Part shown: in pieces, positions 1 to 7,068 of the stretch | How the letters are laid out: each line of letters opens with the position of its first letter | Numbering within the stretch: the stretch's first letter is position 1 | NCBI GenBank assembly: GCA_947565485.1 | Contig: CANOGG010000004.1 | Coordinates: 1 to 14,253 of the forward strand | Length of the DNA: 14,253 bases | Direction of reading: 5' to 3' | From: an uncultured Mycoplasma sp. | GTDB lineage: Bacteria; Bacillota_I; Bacilli_A; RF39; UBA660 | Notes under the pieces: generated by a model | The model's database searches: none | What the model saw: only the letters and a program-made list of their open reading frames with translations | Told to the model about the DNA's origin: nothing | Translations under genes and position numbers: made by a program

Positions 1-1277
1 AGAGGTGTAGTCGTCATAGCTTGGCCGAAAGCAGCACTAGCTAAGTCAGACTCATAATTCATATTAATGACACCTTTTTCTTCGCCGGGGAGTTCGATGC
101 CAGTTTTAGAACCAAAGCCCAGAGATTCGTAGAACTCACGAAGTTTTTTACTGCCGAGTTCTAAAGCGAGATTGGTAGCGCCGACATTTGAGGAATAAGC
201 AAAACCTTTGTCATAGCTTATCATGCCCCATCCAGTGTTGTTGAAGTCTTTGATGGTTGTGCCCGCAACAGAGATAGTTCCAGACATAAATTCTTTATTA
301 CCATCATAGATGTTATTCTCCATGGCTGCGAGCCATGAGAATATTTTCATGGTACTGCCGGGTTCGTAGGTGTAGCCAACTAGGGGGTTAACATAGTTTT
401 TTAAGCCTTCTAAAGTGTTGGGGTTAAAATTAGGACTACTAGCACTGCCAACGATTGCTCCTGTTTTAGCATCCATGACTGAGAAAGTAAACCATTCAAA
501 AGTATTATTTTCTTCAAGTTCGTGGACAGCATCTTCTAATATTAGTTGGATTTGGGTGTTTAGCGTAAGATAGATATCACTACCGCTTACAGGGTCTTTA
601 GTGTAGGCTTCACCCATTTTATAGCCGGCGGCATCTTGTTGATATTCAGTATTACCATCTGTTCCTTTTAGAGTTTCATTATATTTGCCTTCGATGCCCA
701 TTTCGCCGACTATTTCACCAGTTTCGAGGTTAGTTTTAGCATAGCCGACGATATAAGAGGCCATTTTAGATTTCTTATAGTATCTTTTATTACCAGCGAT
801 AAAGTCTATTCCCGGTAAGCCTAAAGATTCGAGTTCGACTTTTTTATTTTCTGATAAGTTTTTACCCTTAGTACCAAATTCAACTTGGTAAGCATTAGTG
901 GTGTTTAGGCGGCCTAAGATGTAGTCATAGTCCATATCAAGAGATTCAGCTAGAGCTTTAGCAGTACTTTCTTTATCGACGACGTGTTTGGGGTCATCAG
1001 GATTTTTAGTACGAGAGGCACTTAAATATGCGATTAGAGTATAAGAGTTAGCATTAACAGCGATAGCTTCGCCATTTACATCATAAATATTCCCCCGAGA
1101 GGCATAAAGAGTCTTTTTAACAGTGTTCCTGCGGCTTGCAAATTCAGCGAGATTAATGCCATCAACCTCAGGACTAAGGGCAACATAGCCTAATTTTATA
1201 ATCGATAAAACAAGAGCTAAAAAAAAGATAATAATATAAAAAGTACTTATTTGGGCTCTTGTTCTTTTCTTCTTCAT
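1..1277 (-). CDS. ftsI: Class B penicillin-binding protein, division transpeptidase (partial, C-terminus outside window)
   Basis: This is the septal peptidoglycan transpeptidase, which crosslinks stem peptides outside the membrane as part of the divisome. The 425 visible codons begin with a basic N-terminus and one membrane span at about residues 10-30. The class B dimerisation signature follows (SRGNIYDVNGEAIAVN), and then the transpeptidase domain. The catalytic SxxK motif is Ser308-Thr-Met-Lys311 in the context EPGSTMK. The SxN motif is Ser362-Ser-Asn364 in the context YSSNVG. The KTG motif and any PASTA domains would lie beyond base 1. The ATG at 1277 has GAGAGGA just upstream and lies 12 bases after the ftsL stop, so it is the fourth gene of the mraZ operon. 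The FtsI/PBP2B assignment rests on this position beside ftsL. A sporulation paralogue (SpoVD-like) cannot be excluded without the C-terminus. Confidence 0.93.
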   Translation of the reverse strand, partial: MKKKRTRAQISTFYIIIFFLALVLSIIKLGYVALSPEVDGINLAEFASRRNTVKKTLYASRGNIYDVNGEAIAVNANSYTLIAYLSASRTKNPDDPKHVVDKESTAKALAESLDMDYDYILGRLNTTNAYQVEFGTKGKNLSENKKVELESLGLPGIDFIAGNKRYYKKSKMASYIVGYAKTNLETGEIVGEMGIEGKYNETLKGTDGNTEYQQDAAGYKMGEAYTKDPVSGSDIYLTLNTQIQLILEDAVHELEENNTFEWFTFSVMDAKTGAIVGSASSPNFNPNTLEGLKNYVNPLVGYTYEPGSTMKIFSWLAAMENNIYDGNKEFMSGTISVAGTTIKDFNNTGWGMISYDKGFAYSSNVGATNLALELGSKKLREFYESLGFGSKTGIELPGEEKGVINMNYESDLASAAFGQAMTTTP

Positions 1278-1289
1278 AGATTATCCTCT

Positions 1290-1589
1290 CTAGTCATTAA
1301 TGGTTTTAATGTTATTATTATTATACGACAAACCAGTACTACTGACAATACTTTGGATGTTATCAATAGATGCTAATTCATCTATTTGCATGCCTAAGGC
1401 TTCGTTGGTATCGTTTTGTTTATCAATTTTATATTTGATACGTTCAAGTTCAATATTAGTCTCGGATAATAAAGCTTTAGTATATATCCATGAGGCTGGC
1501 ATGATAACAAAACCAAATAAAATACTTAAAAAGACCATGATTTTTTCCCCTTTTAGAAATTTTATTCTTTTGACTTTTTTGGTTCGCAT
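1290..1589 (-). CDS. ftsL: Cell division protein FtsL-like
   Basis: This 99-residue bitopic membrane protein has the FtsL layout: a short basic cytoplasmic tail (residues 1-16), one transmembrane helix at about 17-36, and an extracytoplasmic segment (40-85) rich in Glu, Lys and Leu that could form a coiled coil. FtsL proteins pair with DivIC/FtsB and activate septal wall synthesis. Sequence similarity in this family is weak, so the call rests on size, topology and position between rsmH and the class B PBP, the usual order in Firmicutes. The gene starts one base after the rsmH stop, and its Shine-Dalgarno sequence (AGAAAGGA) lies in the 3' end of rsmH, which suggests coupled translation. It ends with TAG. 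Confidence 0.82.
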   Translation of the reverse strand: MRTKKVKRIKFLKGEKIMVFLSILFGFVIMPASWIYTKALLSETNIELERIKYKIDKQNDTNEALGMQIDELASIDNIQSIVSSTGLSYNNNNIKTIND

Positions 1590-1590
1590 A

Positions 1591-2520
1591 TTATATCCTT
1601 TCTATAACTCGTAGTTTGGCACTCTTGCTCCGGCTATTCTTATTTAGTTCTTCAGGAGTTGGAACAAGAGGCTTTTTATTTATTAATTTGATTAAAGGTC
1701 GATATGCTTCGGGTATTTCAGAATCAGGGAGACCTTTAAAAAATTCATTAGTTTCACTATATTCTTTAAAAATATTTTTAACAAGCCTATCTTCTAGAGA
1801 ATGGAATGTTATAACGCAAATTCTTCCACCTTTTTTGAGGCGTTTAATGGCTTCTTTTAAGGCTATTTCGATAGCTTCTAGTTCGTGGTTTACTTCAATT
1901 CTTATAGCTTGGAAAATCACTCGTTCAGGGTGATGTTTAAAAAAATAATTAGCACCGACTGCTTGTTTTATAATTTCAACAAGTTCTAGAGTACGAGTTA
2001 TTTTTTTAGTTTCACGGTATTTAACTATGCTACTTGCAATTAATTTACTGCGAGGTTCTTCGCCATATTTATAAAATATTGAAGTTAAATCAGCTAGGCT
2101 ATAAGTATTTACAACCGTTATGGCATCAAAATCACTAGTTTGGTCCATGCGCATATCAAGTATGGCATCGTGCATGAAGCTAAAACCCCGACTTGCATCA
2201 TCAATTTCAGGACTAGATAGACCCAAATCGAAGAGGAAGCCATCGACCCAAGATATCTTAACTTTATCAAGCTCAGGTCCTAAATTCTGAAAGTTAGAAT
2301 GGATAAGCTTGAAATTCTTCCCTATCTTGAGTAATTGTTGATGCGAATAGCGAATTGCTTCGCTATCGGCATCAAAGGCGAAAAGAAAGCCCTTTTTTAT
2401 TCTTTTTAATATCTCTGTACTATGACCAGCGTATCCTAGTGTGGCATCTACATATATACCTTGGTCGCAGATATTTAAATACTCAATTGCGAGATCACGC
2501 ATGACACTATAATGTTTCAA
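1591..2520 (-). CDS. rsmH: 16S rRNA (cytosine-1402 N4)-methyltransferase RsmH
   Basis: RsmH (MraW) uses S-adenosylmethionine to methylate N4 of cytidine 1402 in the decoding centre of 16S rRNA. The 309 residues are the family's normal length. The SAM-binding motif DATLGYAGHS is at 25-34, followed by FAFDAD (47-52) and FDLGLSSPEIDDASRGFSF (97-115). HPERVIFQAIRIEVNHE (197-213) and VITFHSLEDR (236-245) are family signatures. The start chosen is TTG at 2520. It has a strong GGAGG five bases upstream and supplies the conserved HxSV element (HYSV) that aligns with the N-terminus of other RsmH proteins. The next ATG, at 2502, would remove it. The start overlaps the end of mraZ by 14 bases, so translation is probably coupled. 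Confidence 0.97.
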   Translation of the reverse strand: MKHYSVMRDLAIEYLNICDQGIYVDATLGYAGHSTEILKRIKKGFLFAFDADSEAIRYSHQQLLKIGKNFKLIHSNFQNLGPELDKVKISWVDGFLFDLGLSSPEIDDASRGFSFMHDAILDMRMDQTSDFDAITVVNTYSLADLTSIFYKYGEEPRSKLIASSIVKYRETKKITRTLELVEIIKQAVGANYFFKHHPERVIFQAIRIEVNHELEAIEIALKEAIKRLKKGGRICVITFHSLEDRLVKNIFKEYSETNEFFKGLPDSEIPEAYRPLIKLINKKPLVPTPEELNKNSRSKSAKLRVIERI

Positions 2521-2950
2521 TGTTACCTCCTGTGAATAAATGCTCAGCGATGTTTTCTAAGTCGGAACTATATTCAGCATTAAAGTTGTTCCATTCATCT
2601 TCTGACCATATTTCTAGACGGTCACTAACACCTGCGATAACACACTCTTTAGTGATGTTAGCATAGCTTAGATGATTTGGAGAAATGGTGATGCGACCTT
2701 GACGGTCTAACTCACAATTAGCAGCGGCAGAAAAGAAGGCTCTCGAAAATATACGGGCATTTTTTTTGGTAAAAGATAGACTTGATAGTTTGACAACTAT
2801 TTTTTGCCATTCTTCTAGAGTGTAGATTGCTAGACACCTTTCTAAACCACGGGTGATGATGAAGTTTGGCCCTAACATACTACGGAAGACGGATGGAATG
2901 ACAAGTCTATTTTTATCATCTAGGTTATGATGATATTCGCCCATGAACAT
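2507..2950 (-). CDS. mraZ: Transcriptional regulator MraZ
   Basis: MraZ is a ring-forming DNA-binding protein with two AbrB-like halves that controls its own division and cell-wall operon. The 147-residue product begins MFMGEYHHN, typical of the family. It has the two repeated DxxxR motifs, DDKNR at 11-15 and DRQGR at 82-86, and the GVSDRLEIW element at 107-115. The ATG at 2950 is preferred over an in-frame GTG at 2983. The GTG codon lies inside the first operator box, and the extra 11 residues do not look like MraZ. The start has GGGGG six bases upstream. It is the first gene of the cluster and overlaps rsmH by 14 bases. It ends with TAG. Confidence 0.96.
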   Translation of the reverse strand: MFMGEYHHNLDDKNRLVIPSVFRSMLGPNFIITRGLERCLAIYTLEEWQKIVVKLSSLSFTKKNARIFSRAFFSAAANCELDRQGRITISPNHLSYANITKECVIAGVSDRLEIWSEDEWNNFNAEYSSDLENIAEHLFTGGNIETL

Positions 2951-2954
2951 TTTT

Positions 2955-2984
2955 ATCCCCCACTTTCTACCACAATGTACCACT
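2955..2984 (-). promoter_or_regulatory. MraZ operator: three direct repeats at 10-base spacing
   Basis: Reading the minus strand, three 10-base units follow each other: AGTGGTACAT, TGTGGTAGAA and AGTGGGGGAT. They share GTGG at exactly 10-base steps (first G at 2983, 2973 and 2963). They lie between the -10 element and the mraZ start, where characterised MraZ operators are found (TGG-containing repeats in E. coli, AAAGTG boxes in Mollicutes). The third unit is also the Shine-Dalgarno region of mraZ. Autoregulation is inferred from the pattern and the known behaviour of MraZ. Confidence 0.85.
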
Positions 2985-2994
2985 GCTTAGTATA

Positions 2995-3023
2995 ATAATA
3001 TCAAAGGAGCTCTTTTTTGTAAA
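2995..3023 (-). promoter_or_regulatory. Sigma-A type promoter of the mraZ operon
   Basis: A -35 element TTTACA (3018-3023) and a -10 element TATTAT (2995-3000) are separated by 17 bases. The predicted transcript starts near 2988, so the MraZ boxes lie in the first 35 transcribed bases. TATACT directly downstream is an alternative -10. Confidence 0.8.
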
Positions 3024-3056
3024 TATTTAAGTGTTCGCCTACCCCTTGAAAAAGTG

Positions 3057-3073
3057 AAATTTGACGCAAATTT
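3057..3073. other. 17-base perfect palindrome upstream of the mraZ promoter
   Basis: AAATTTG, a 3-base centre (ACG) and CAAATTT form a perfect inverted repeat with 7-base arms. It lies about 34 bases upstream of the mraZ -35 element. There is no T-tract, so it is not a terminator. An operator for an unidentified dimeric regulator is possible but unproven. Confidence 0.4.
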
Positions 3074-3084
3074 TACAACATATT

Positions 3085-3105
3085 AAAAAAATAGCTAGTT
3101 GCTAC
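3085..3105 (-). terminator. Possible weak terminator after the 333-residue protein gene
   Basis: On the minus strand, GTAGC, a five-base loop and GCTAT form a short stem followed by seven T. It lies 36 bases past the stop codon at 3141. The stem is only five pairs including one G-U, so the call is tentative. Confidence 0.4.
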
Positions 3106-3140
3106 TTGACTGGTGGTAGATGCTTTGAGAAAGAGAGATT

Positions 3141-4142
3141 TTAAAAATTGATGCGCATATAGGGAGTCATGATATCTTCAATTAAATTTAAGTCTTCGAA
3201 TAAATTGGACTCAGGTAGGTCATCATCTAAGTAGGAATTGTAAAGAGAACTTAGATAAGTGCTTAAAGCTTTTTTGGTGGTTTTGCGGTCTTTGTTCTGG
3301 ATACTGTGGTATTTTAAGATTAGTTTTTTTAAGTATAGAAGTTTGCCTTTGGTGGTTTTGAGAGAATTTAGATGTTTTAAGTCGGCATTGTTATATTCAG
3401 GAGTGCAAAATGCAGCGTAAGCAAGAGGTAAAAGACTTATGTTAGTGGGATTAGTGATAAATTCGAACATAAGAGGATTTTCACGAATCGAACGATTACG
3501 AAGAAGAGTAGATAAGGAAGAGGCAGACTCAGGGCCATACGTTGTTAAGTAGTGATAAAGAAGAGATGAATATTCGTTGGAAGTTAAGAGTTCGCCATGA
3601 GTAACGAGGCTTAAAAAAGTATTTCGGATTTCGAGGTTAAGAGTGCGATTTTCAAAGATAGAGCGACAAAAATTAGAGGTATTAAAATAGGTATTTATGA
3701 TATCGGGATAGACACTTATTTGGGATTTTAGCGTATTTAAGACTGTGAATAAGAATTGGAGTTCGGGCATATCAGTTTTAAAAAAGCGTGATGATAAACA
3801 ATAGTCTTTTAAAAATTCATAATCTCCGAATTTGTGATATATTTTAGAACTTAAAGTAATTTTAGAGACAAAATCAGGAAGGACTTCTAAATTTGTGGAG
3901 AGAAGTTCTAAATATGAGAGAGTGTCTGCAATATTAGCAAGGCTAACTGTCGCCTCTTCATAGAGATATGAAAAGTAAGCAAGAGTTTTTTTGGAGTAAT
4001 TGCCACTAAAGAGCATAATGAGACTGCCTGGGTTTTGTTCGTTTCTAGTCGCAGTAGATTTTAGAATGCGTTTAAAAATAGTAGTATCAATATTATTAGT
4101 TGTTTTTAAGTTTAAGAGTTTAGTTAGTAAATCATAAGTCAT
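3141..4142 (-). CDS. Hypothetical protein, 333 residues
   Basis: I do not recognise this protein. It is predicted soluble: there is no signal peptide, lipobox or membrane span. It is rich in Leu, Ser, Thr, Asn and Tyr and looks mostly helical, with many short amphipathic stretches, as in helical-repeat proteins. The last 25 residues are acidic (DDDLPESNLFEDLNLIED). No catalytic motif is evident. The ATG at 4142 is preferred because AAGGAA lies eight bases upstream. An in-frame TTG at 4163 would add seven residues that include that Shine-Dalgarno sequence. It appears monocistronic, with its own promoter at 4176-4204 and a possible terminator downstream, and it faces the same way as mraZ. The uninterrupted length and good ribosome site support a real gene. 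The function is unknown. Confidence 0.8.
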   Translation of the reverse strand: MTYDLLTKLLNLKTTNNIDTTIFKRILKSTATRNEQNPGSLIMLFSGNYSKKTLAYFSYLYEEATVSLANIADTLSYLELLSTNLEVLPDFVSKITLSSKIYHKFGDYEFLKDYCLSSRFFKTDMPELQFLFTVLNTLKSQISVYPDIINTYFNTSNFCRSIFENRTLNLEIRNTFLSLVTHGELLTSNEYSSLLYHYLTTYGPESASSLSTLLRNRSIRENPLMFEFITNPTNISLLPLAYAAFCTPEYNNADLKHLNSLKTTKGKLLYLKKLILKYHSIQNKDRKTTKKALSTYLSSLYNSYLDDDLPESNLFEDLNLIEDIMTPYMRINF

Positions 4143-4175
4143 ATAGTTATTTCCTTCTTTCAAAACTTGAGTTAT

Positions 4176-4204
4176 ATAATATAATAAATTTATTTAAAAG
4201 TAAA
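4176..4204 (-). promoter_or_regulatory. Putative promoter of the 333-residue protein gene
   Basis: TTTACT (4199-4204) and TATTAT (4176-4181) are spaced by 17 bases, about 34 bases before the ATG. The region is very AT-rich, so a chance match is possible. Confidence 0.5.
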
Positions 4205-4229
4205 GAAAAAAGAGGCATATCCTCTTTAA
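4201..4229 (-). terminator. Rho-independent terminator of the tiny-protein operon
   Basis: On the minus strand, AAAGAGG, a five-base loop and CCTCTTT form a perfect 7-pair stem that runs into TTTTTT. The stem begins within the stop codon of the upstream tiny gene. It directly abuts the -35 element of the next gene. Confidence 0.8.
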
Positions 4230-4360
4230 TAATATAAAATGCCTCCTAGTATTATTGCTAATAAGATGTATAAAACAATAACTAAGAATGCACTATTTTG
4301 CAAGCCACATCCACCACCACAATTAGAAGTAGATTGACCGCCTTTACTACAACAGCCCAT
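4226..4360 (-). CDS. Tiny Cys/Gly-rich single-span membrane protein, YjcZ-like
   Basis: This 44-residue protein starts with a Cys- and Gly-rich head (MGCCSKGG, then NCGGGCG), followed by one hydrophobic helix at about residues 23-42 ending in ILYY. This is the layout of the tiny YjcZ/sporulation-type membrane peptides of Bacilli, whose hallmark is a short polar Gly/Cys head and a helix rich in Ile, Val and Leu. The ATG at 4360 follows a near-perfect AAGGAGGTG with four intervening bases, which strongly supports translation. It is second in a two-gene unit, 32 bases after the first tiny gene's stop, and its own stop lies in the terminator stem. The four cysteines in the head (residues 3, 4, 14, 18) are more than usual. 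The role is inferred only from the family. Confidence 0.82.
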   Translation of the reverse strand: MGCCSKGGQSTSNCGGGCGLQNSAFLVIVLYILLAIILGGILYY

Positions 4361-4392
4361 GGGACACCTCCTTAGAGTTTTTATAAAAAGAC

Positions 4393-4491
4393 TTAAATGA
4401 ATGCTCCTACTATAATGATTAATAAGATAAATAGGACTAAAATGATAGCGGCACCTAGTCCATTACCGTTATTATTTCCACAATTATTCAT
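4393..4491 (-). CDS. Tiny single-span membrane protein, YjcZ family
   Basis: This 32-residue protein has an Asn/Gly head with one Cys (MNNCGNNNGNG) and a single hydrophobic helix (AAIILVLFILLIIIVGAF) that fits the tiny membrane peptide pattern of Bacilli closely. The ATG at 4491 follows AGGAGG with a nine-base gap. An upstream ATG at 4499 opens only a three-codon frame that closes with TGA. The gene precedes the second tiny gene in the same orientation and is divergent from prsA. Many relatives are made during sporulation, but nothing in this window shows that this organism sporulates, and I saw no clear sporulation-sigma promoter in 4492-4645. Confidence 0.85.
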   Translation of the reverse strand: MNNCGNNNGNGLGAAIILVLFILLIIIVGAFI

Positions 4492-4593
4492 GATATCATT
4501 CCTCCTTTATTTGTCTTTCCACTTATATATTACGTGAAACTTTTAAATTGGTGCTGGGCATTTAATAAGACCTGGTAAAATAGAGGAAAAGTC

Positions 4594-4622
4594 TTGTATT
4601 TTAGAGGAGTTGTTGCTATAAT
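4594..4622 (+). promoter_or_regulatory. Sigma-A type promoter of prsA
   Basis: TTGTAT (4594-4599) and a consensus TATAAT (4617-4622) are separated by exactly 17 bases. Transcription would begin near 4629, giving a short leader before the ribosome site GGAGGG at 4632-4637 and the ATG at 4646. Confidence 0.85.
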
Positions 4623-4645
4623 TGTTGTATTGGAGGGAAATAAAA

Positions 4646-5668
4646 ATGAAGAAAAAAATAGTTTTAGTGGGAGTAGCAGCACTTTTACTTTGTGGCTGTG
4701 GAAAAATTCCAACATTAAAAAATGGGGAAGAAGCAATTGTTACTTTTAAAGGTGGTAAAGGCATAACTGCTAATGAGTTTTATGAAAATATTAAGAATAG
4801 TTATGGATTAGAAGCCTTAGTGGGAATGATTGATAAATATGTGTATGAGAGTGAATTTCAGGATAAGATGGCTGAGGCAGAGGATTATGCGGCTAATTAT
4901 GTTAAAGCACTGAAGTCCAATTATGATACTGATGAGAAGTTATTACAGGCACTTAGAATGTCTGGGTATAACTATCAAACAGTAGAGGCCTATCAAAACT
5001 CTTTATATATCAATTATTTACAAAATGAAGCGATTGAGACTTATGTTAAGGGAAAAATTACCGAAGATGAGTTAAAAGAATATTATGAGAAAAGTGTTTA
5101 TCCGAATATGAGTATTTCACATATTTTAGTGACACCAGAGGTTAAAGATGGTGCTAGTGCAGATGAGAAGAAAGAGGCTGAGGATAAGGCTAAAGAGAAA
5201 GTTAAAGATATTATTAAACAACTTGATAATGCGAAAAAAGATAAGAAAGATATAAATGAAGAATTTAAGAGACTAGCAAAAGAAAACTCTAAAGATGATA
5301 GTACGAAAGATAAAGGTGGCGATTTGGGAGAGATTAATTTAGGTTCCTTAAATGCTAAATATGATGAACTTGTTAAGAGTGCTAGTAAATTAAAAGATGG
5401 AGAGTATTCGACTGATGTTATTACAACAGAAGTTGGTTATCATGTAATATTGAAAACTAAAACTGGTGAGAAAGAAAGTTATGAGAAGTCTCTTGATTCG
5501 ATGAAAGAAAAGATTACAAATAATAAACTTACAGAGGACCAATCTTTGATGATTGAAGCAATTAAACATTATCGAGAGAAATATGAGTTAGATATTGTTG
5601 ATAGTGAAATTGATAGTCAATATGGAAGATATATGAATAATCTTATTAATACTTATAAGAAACAATAG
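4646..5668 (+). CDS. prsA: PrsA-type peptidyl-prolyl isomerase lipoprotein (parvulin foldase)
   Basis: PrsA is an extracytoplasmic lipoprotein that helps secreted proteins fold after export, including penicillin-binding proteins. The 340-residue product has a lipoprotein signal peptide ending LLCGC, with the lipidated cysteine at residue 18. An N-terminal chaperone region follows, then a parvulin rotamase domain at about residues 150-275, with SHIL (158-161), GGDLG (224-228) and GYHVI (264-268). A Lys/Asp-rich insertion (about 170-205) enlarges the first part of the rotamase domain. The C-terminal helices return to the chaperone region as in other PrsA proteins. The ATG at 4646 is chosen because GGAGGG lies nine bases upstream and the signal peptide starts MKKK. 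An in-frame TTG at 4622 overlaps the -10 element. It is a single-gene transcript between a strong promoter and a bidirectional terminator. Confidence 0.93.
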   Translation: MKKKIVLVGVAALLLCGCGKIPTLKNGEEAIVTFKGGKGITANEFYENIKNSYGLEALVGMIDKYVYESEFQDKMAEAEDYAANYVKALKSNYDTDEKLLQALRMSGYNYQTVEAYQNSLYINYLQNEAIETYVKGKITEDELKEYYEKSVYPNMSISHILVTPEVKDGASADEKKEAEDKAKEKVKDIIKQLDNAKKDKKDINEEFKRLAKENSKDDSTKDKGGDLGEINLGSLNAKYDELVKSASKLKDGEYSTDVITTEVGYHVILKTKTGEKESYEKSLDSMKEKITNNKLTEDQSLMIEAIKHYREKYELDIVDSEIDSQYGRYMNNLINTYKKQ

Positions 5669-5674
5669 TTAATT

Positions 5675-5705
5675 AAAAAAAGCCGAATGATGAAGTTCGG
5701 TTTTT
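5675..5705. terminator. Bidirectional terminator between prsA and the DUF5680-type gene
   Basis: AAAGCCGAA and TTCGGTTTT pair over nine bases, including one G-U, around an eight-base loop. A T-tract follows on the plus strand and an A-run precedes it, so it gives a T-tract on the minus strand too. It can end prsA and the convergent gene. Confidence 0.85.
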
Positions 5706-5745
5706 GTATATAAAAATTATAAATTATCCGGTTCTATGGTAGCAA

Positions 5746-6212
5746 TTATCTTTTTATGGTTCCGCCATGACATTTTAGAAGATAAATATTTTCACCATTT
5801 TTAGAAATTGTTTCAACACCCTCAAAATAGTCTAGGTCTCCAGTAACTTGAAAAGTATATTTATAACCATTATTTTGATATTCTTTGGGACCTCTTATGG
5901 GGAGAATATCATCTTGGCCTACTTGCATTAAAGCGGGTCTTAAGGCATTATCAATTGCCTCTTCACTTAAGTTTTCGTTTAATGTTATACCATAGTAATT
6001 CATTCCCCAAATAGGTATATTATCAGAAGTATAAATTACTTCTTCACCCATAAATTTTGTGCCACCAAAATAGGTATCATGATATATCATTTGACCATTA
6101 CTGTATTCATAGTCAAAGGAACCTTTTCTTGAAGATTGAATTTTTTTGACATTTTCATTCGCATAAGTTTTTTTTTAGCTTCTACTAAAAAATCAGAAAT
6201 ATCTTTATTCAT
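5746..6212 (-). pseudogene. DUF5680-type protein gene, frameshifted in an A9 run
   Basis: Two reading frames join into one protein of about 155 residues. The first starts at ATG 6212, behind AAAGGAG, and reads MNKDISDFLVEAKKK. At the run of nine A (6168-6176) the frame is lost and closes at a TGA 27 codons later. The second frame continues the same protein as TYANENVKKIQSSRKG when one A is added, then runs YHDTYFGGTKFMGEEV and IWGMNYYG to the TAA at 5746. YFGG, GEEV and WGMNYYG are what I recall as the DUF5680 signature; function unknown. The intact second-frame ORF from 6090 has no ribosome site and lacks the N-terminus, so it is probably not an independent gene. Alternatives to a dead gene are a base-calling error, transcriptional slippage on the A-run, or phase variation. 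Confidence 0.75.
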
Positions 6213-6235
6213 TTTTAAACCAACTCCTTTGATTA

Positions 6236-6244
6236 ATTTTAGCA
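6236..6244 (-). promoter_or_regulatory. Putative extended -10 promoter of the DUF5680-type gene
   Basis: The minus strand reads TGCTAAAAT, an extended -10 element, 23 bases before the ATG at 6212. No good -35 is present, which extended -10 promoters can tolerate. Confidence 0.4.
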
Positions 6245-6290
6245 TAATATTATAAAGTAGATATATTTATTATATTGATAATAAATTTTA

Positions 6291-7049
6291 TTAGTTTAGA
6301 TAGGCATCGATATTAATGTCTTGATATCCTTTTTGATAGAGATAGTTCTTTATTTTTTGTTTGGTAGTATAGTCGTCATATTTGCGGTGATATTTGGCAT
6401 ATAATTTGGGTATTAGTTTAGCAACAGTATCTAAGTTTTCTTCAAGAGTAATGGTTTCTAAAGCCTTAGTGATATCACTTTGGTTAAAGCCTTTAGCTTG
6501 GAGTTCCTGGGTGGTTTTGCGTTTAAATTCTAAAATGCTTTTACGATTAGACTTGGCTTTTTTAGTAAGGTAATTTGTAATTTTAGTTTGATATATAGTT
6601 TTATCGATGGTTTCTAAGATAGGCATAATTTCAGTGGAAGAAAAGCCCAGCTTTTGGAGGTCGTTAAGGATTTTAGATTCACCGACAGTATTTAGTTTTA
6701 GCATATCATTTACAAATGCTTCAATATAAATTTTAGAATTAAGGTACCCCTCTTTATCTAATCTTTTAAGAGTATAATTTATGGCGTCTTCTTCATATCC
6801 AGATTTGATTAAGAGTTTCTCGATTTCATTTTTAGTTCGAAGTTTAGTATTAATTAATTTTAAGGCTTCATAGTAAGCTTTTAGAAGATTATTCTCATGA
6901 AGAATTTTGTTAAATTCAGGGGTTGTGATTTCTTTTTTTAAGAGAAGTTCATGTTTAATAATAATATCATCATATAAGTGGTATTCGTCAGTATTGGTAG
7001 TGATGATATAGATGTTTTCCCGACTTTTTTTATATTTTAATATTTTCAT
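6291..7049 (-). CDS. recX: RecA regulatory protein RecX
   Basis: RecX binds RecA filaments and limits or modulates recombination and the SOS response. The 252-residue protein has the Firmicutes-type N-terminal extension (EYHLYDDIIIKHELLLKKEI at 22-41). Arrays of the three-helix RecX repeat follow. The first is near residues 55-104, with the characteristic pattern of Leu-rich helix, KNEIEKLLIKSGY and LDKEGYLNSKIY. Degenerate copies follow to the C-terminus. Length is close to that of other Firmicutes RecX proteins. The ATG at 7049 follows GAGGTAA. It lies 58 bases after the transglutaminase gene stop and has its own promoter carrying a LexA-like box, so it may be SOS-controlled. It need not belong to the MoxR unit functionally. 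Confidence 0.9.
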   Translation of the reverse strand: MKILKYKKSRENIYIITTNTDEYHLYDDIIIKHELLLKKEITTPEFNKILHENNLLKAYYEALKLINTKLRTKNEIEKLLIKSGYEEDAINYTLKRLDKEGYLNSKIYIEAFVNDMLKLNTVGESKILNDLQKLGFSSTEIMPILETIDKTIYQTKITNYLTKKAKSNRKSILEFKRKTTQELQAKGFNQSDITKALETITLEENLDTVAKLIPKLYAKYHRKYDDYTTKQKIKNYLYQKGYQDINIDAYLN

Positions 7050-7068
7050 AATTTACCTCGCTATTTAA

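Noticed and set aside
1300..1933. Two plus-strand open frames opposite ftsL and rsmH
   Set aside because: They are antisense to clearly conserved genes, have no ribosome site and show no protein-like composition.
4530..4764. Minus-strand open frames over the start of prsA
   Set aside because: They overlap the prsA promoter and signal peptide codons, which have strong support, and have no ribosome site.
6050..6212. TGA read as tryptophan to explain the broken DUF5680-type gene
   Set aside because: The TGA appears only after the frame is lost; reading through it does not restore the conserved protein, and Trp is TGG throughout.
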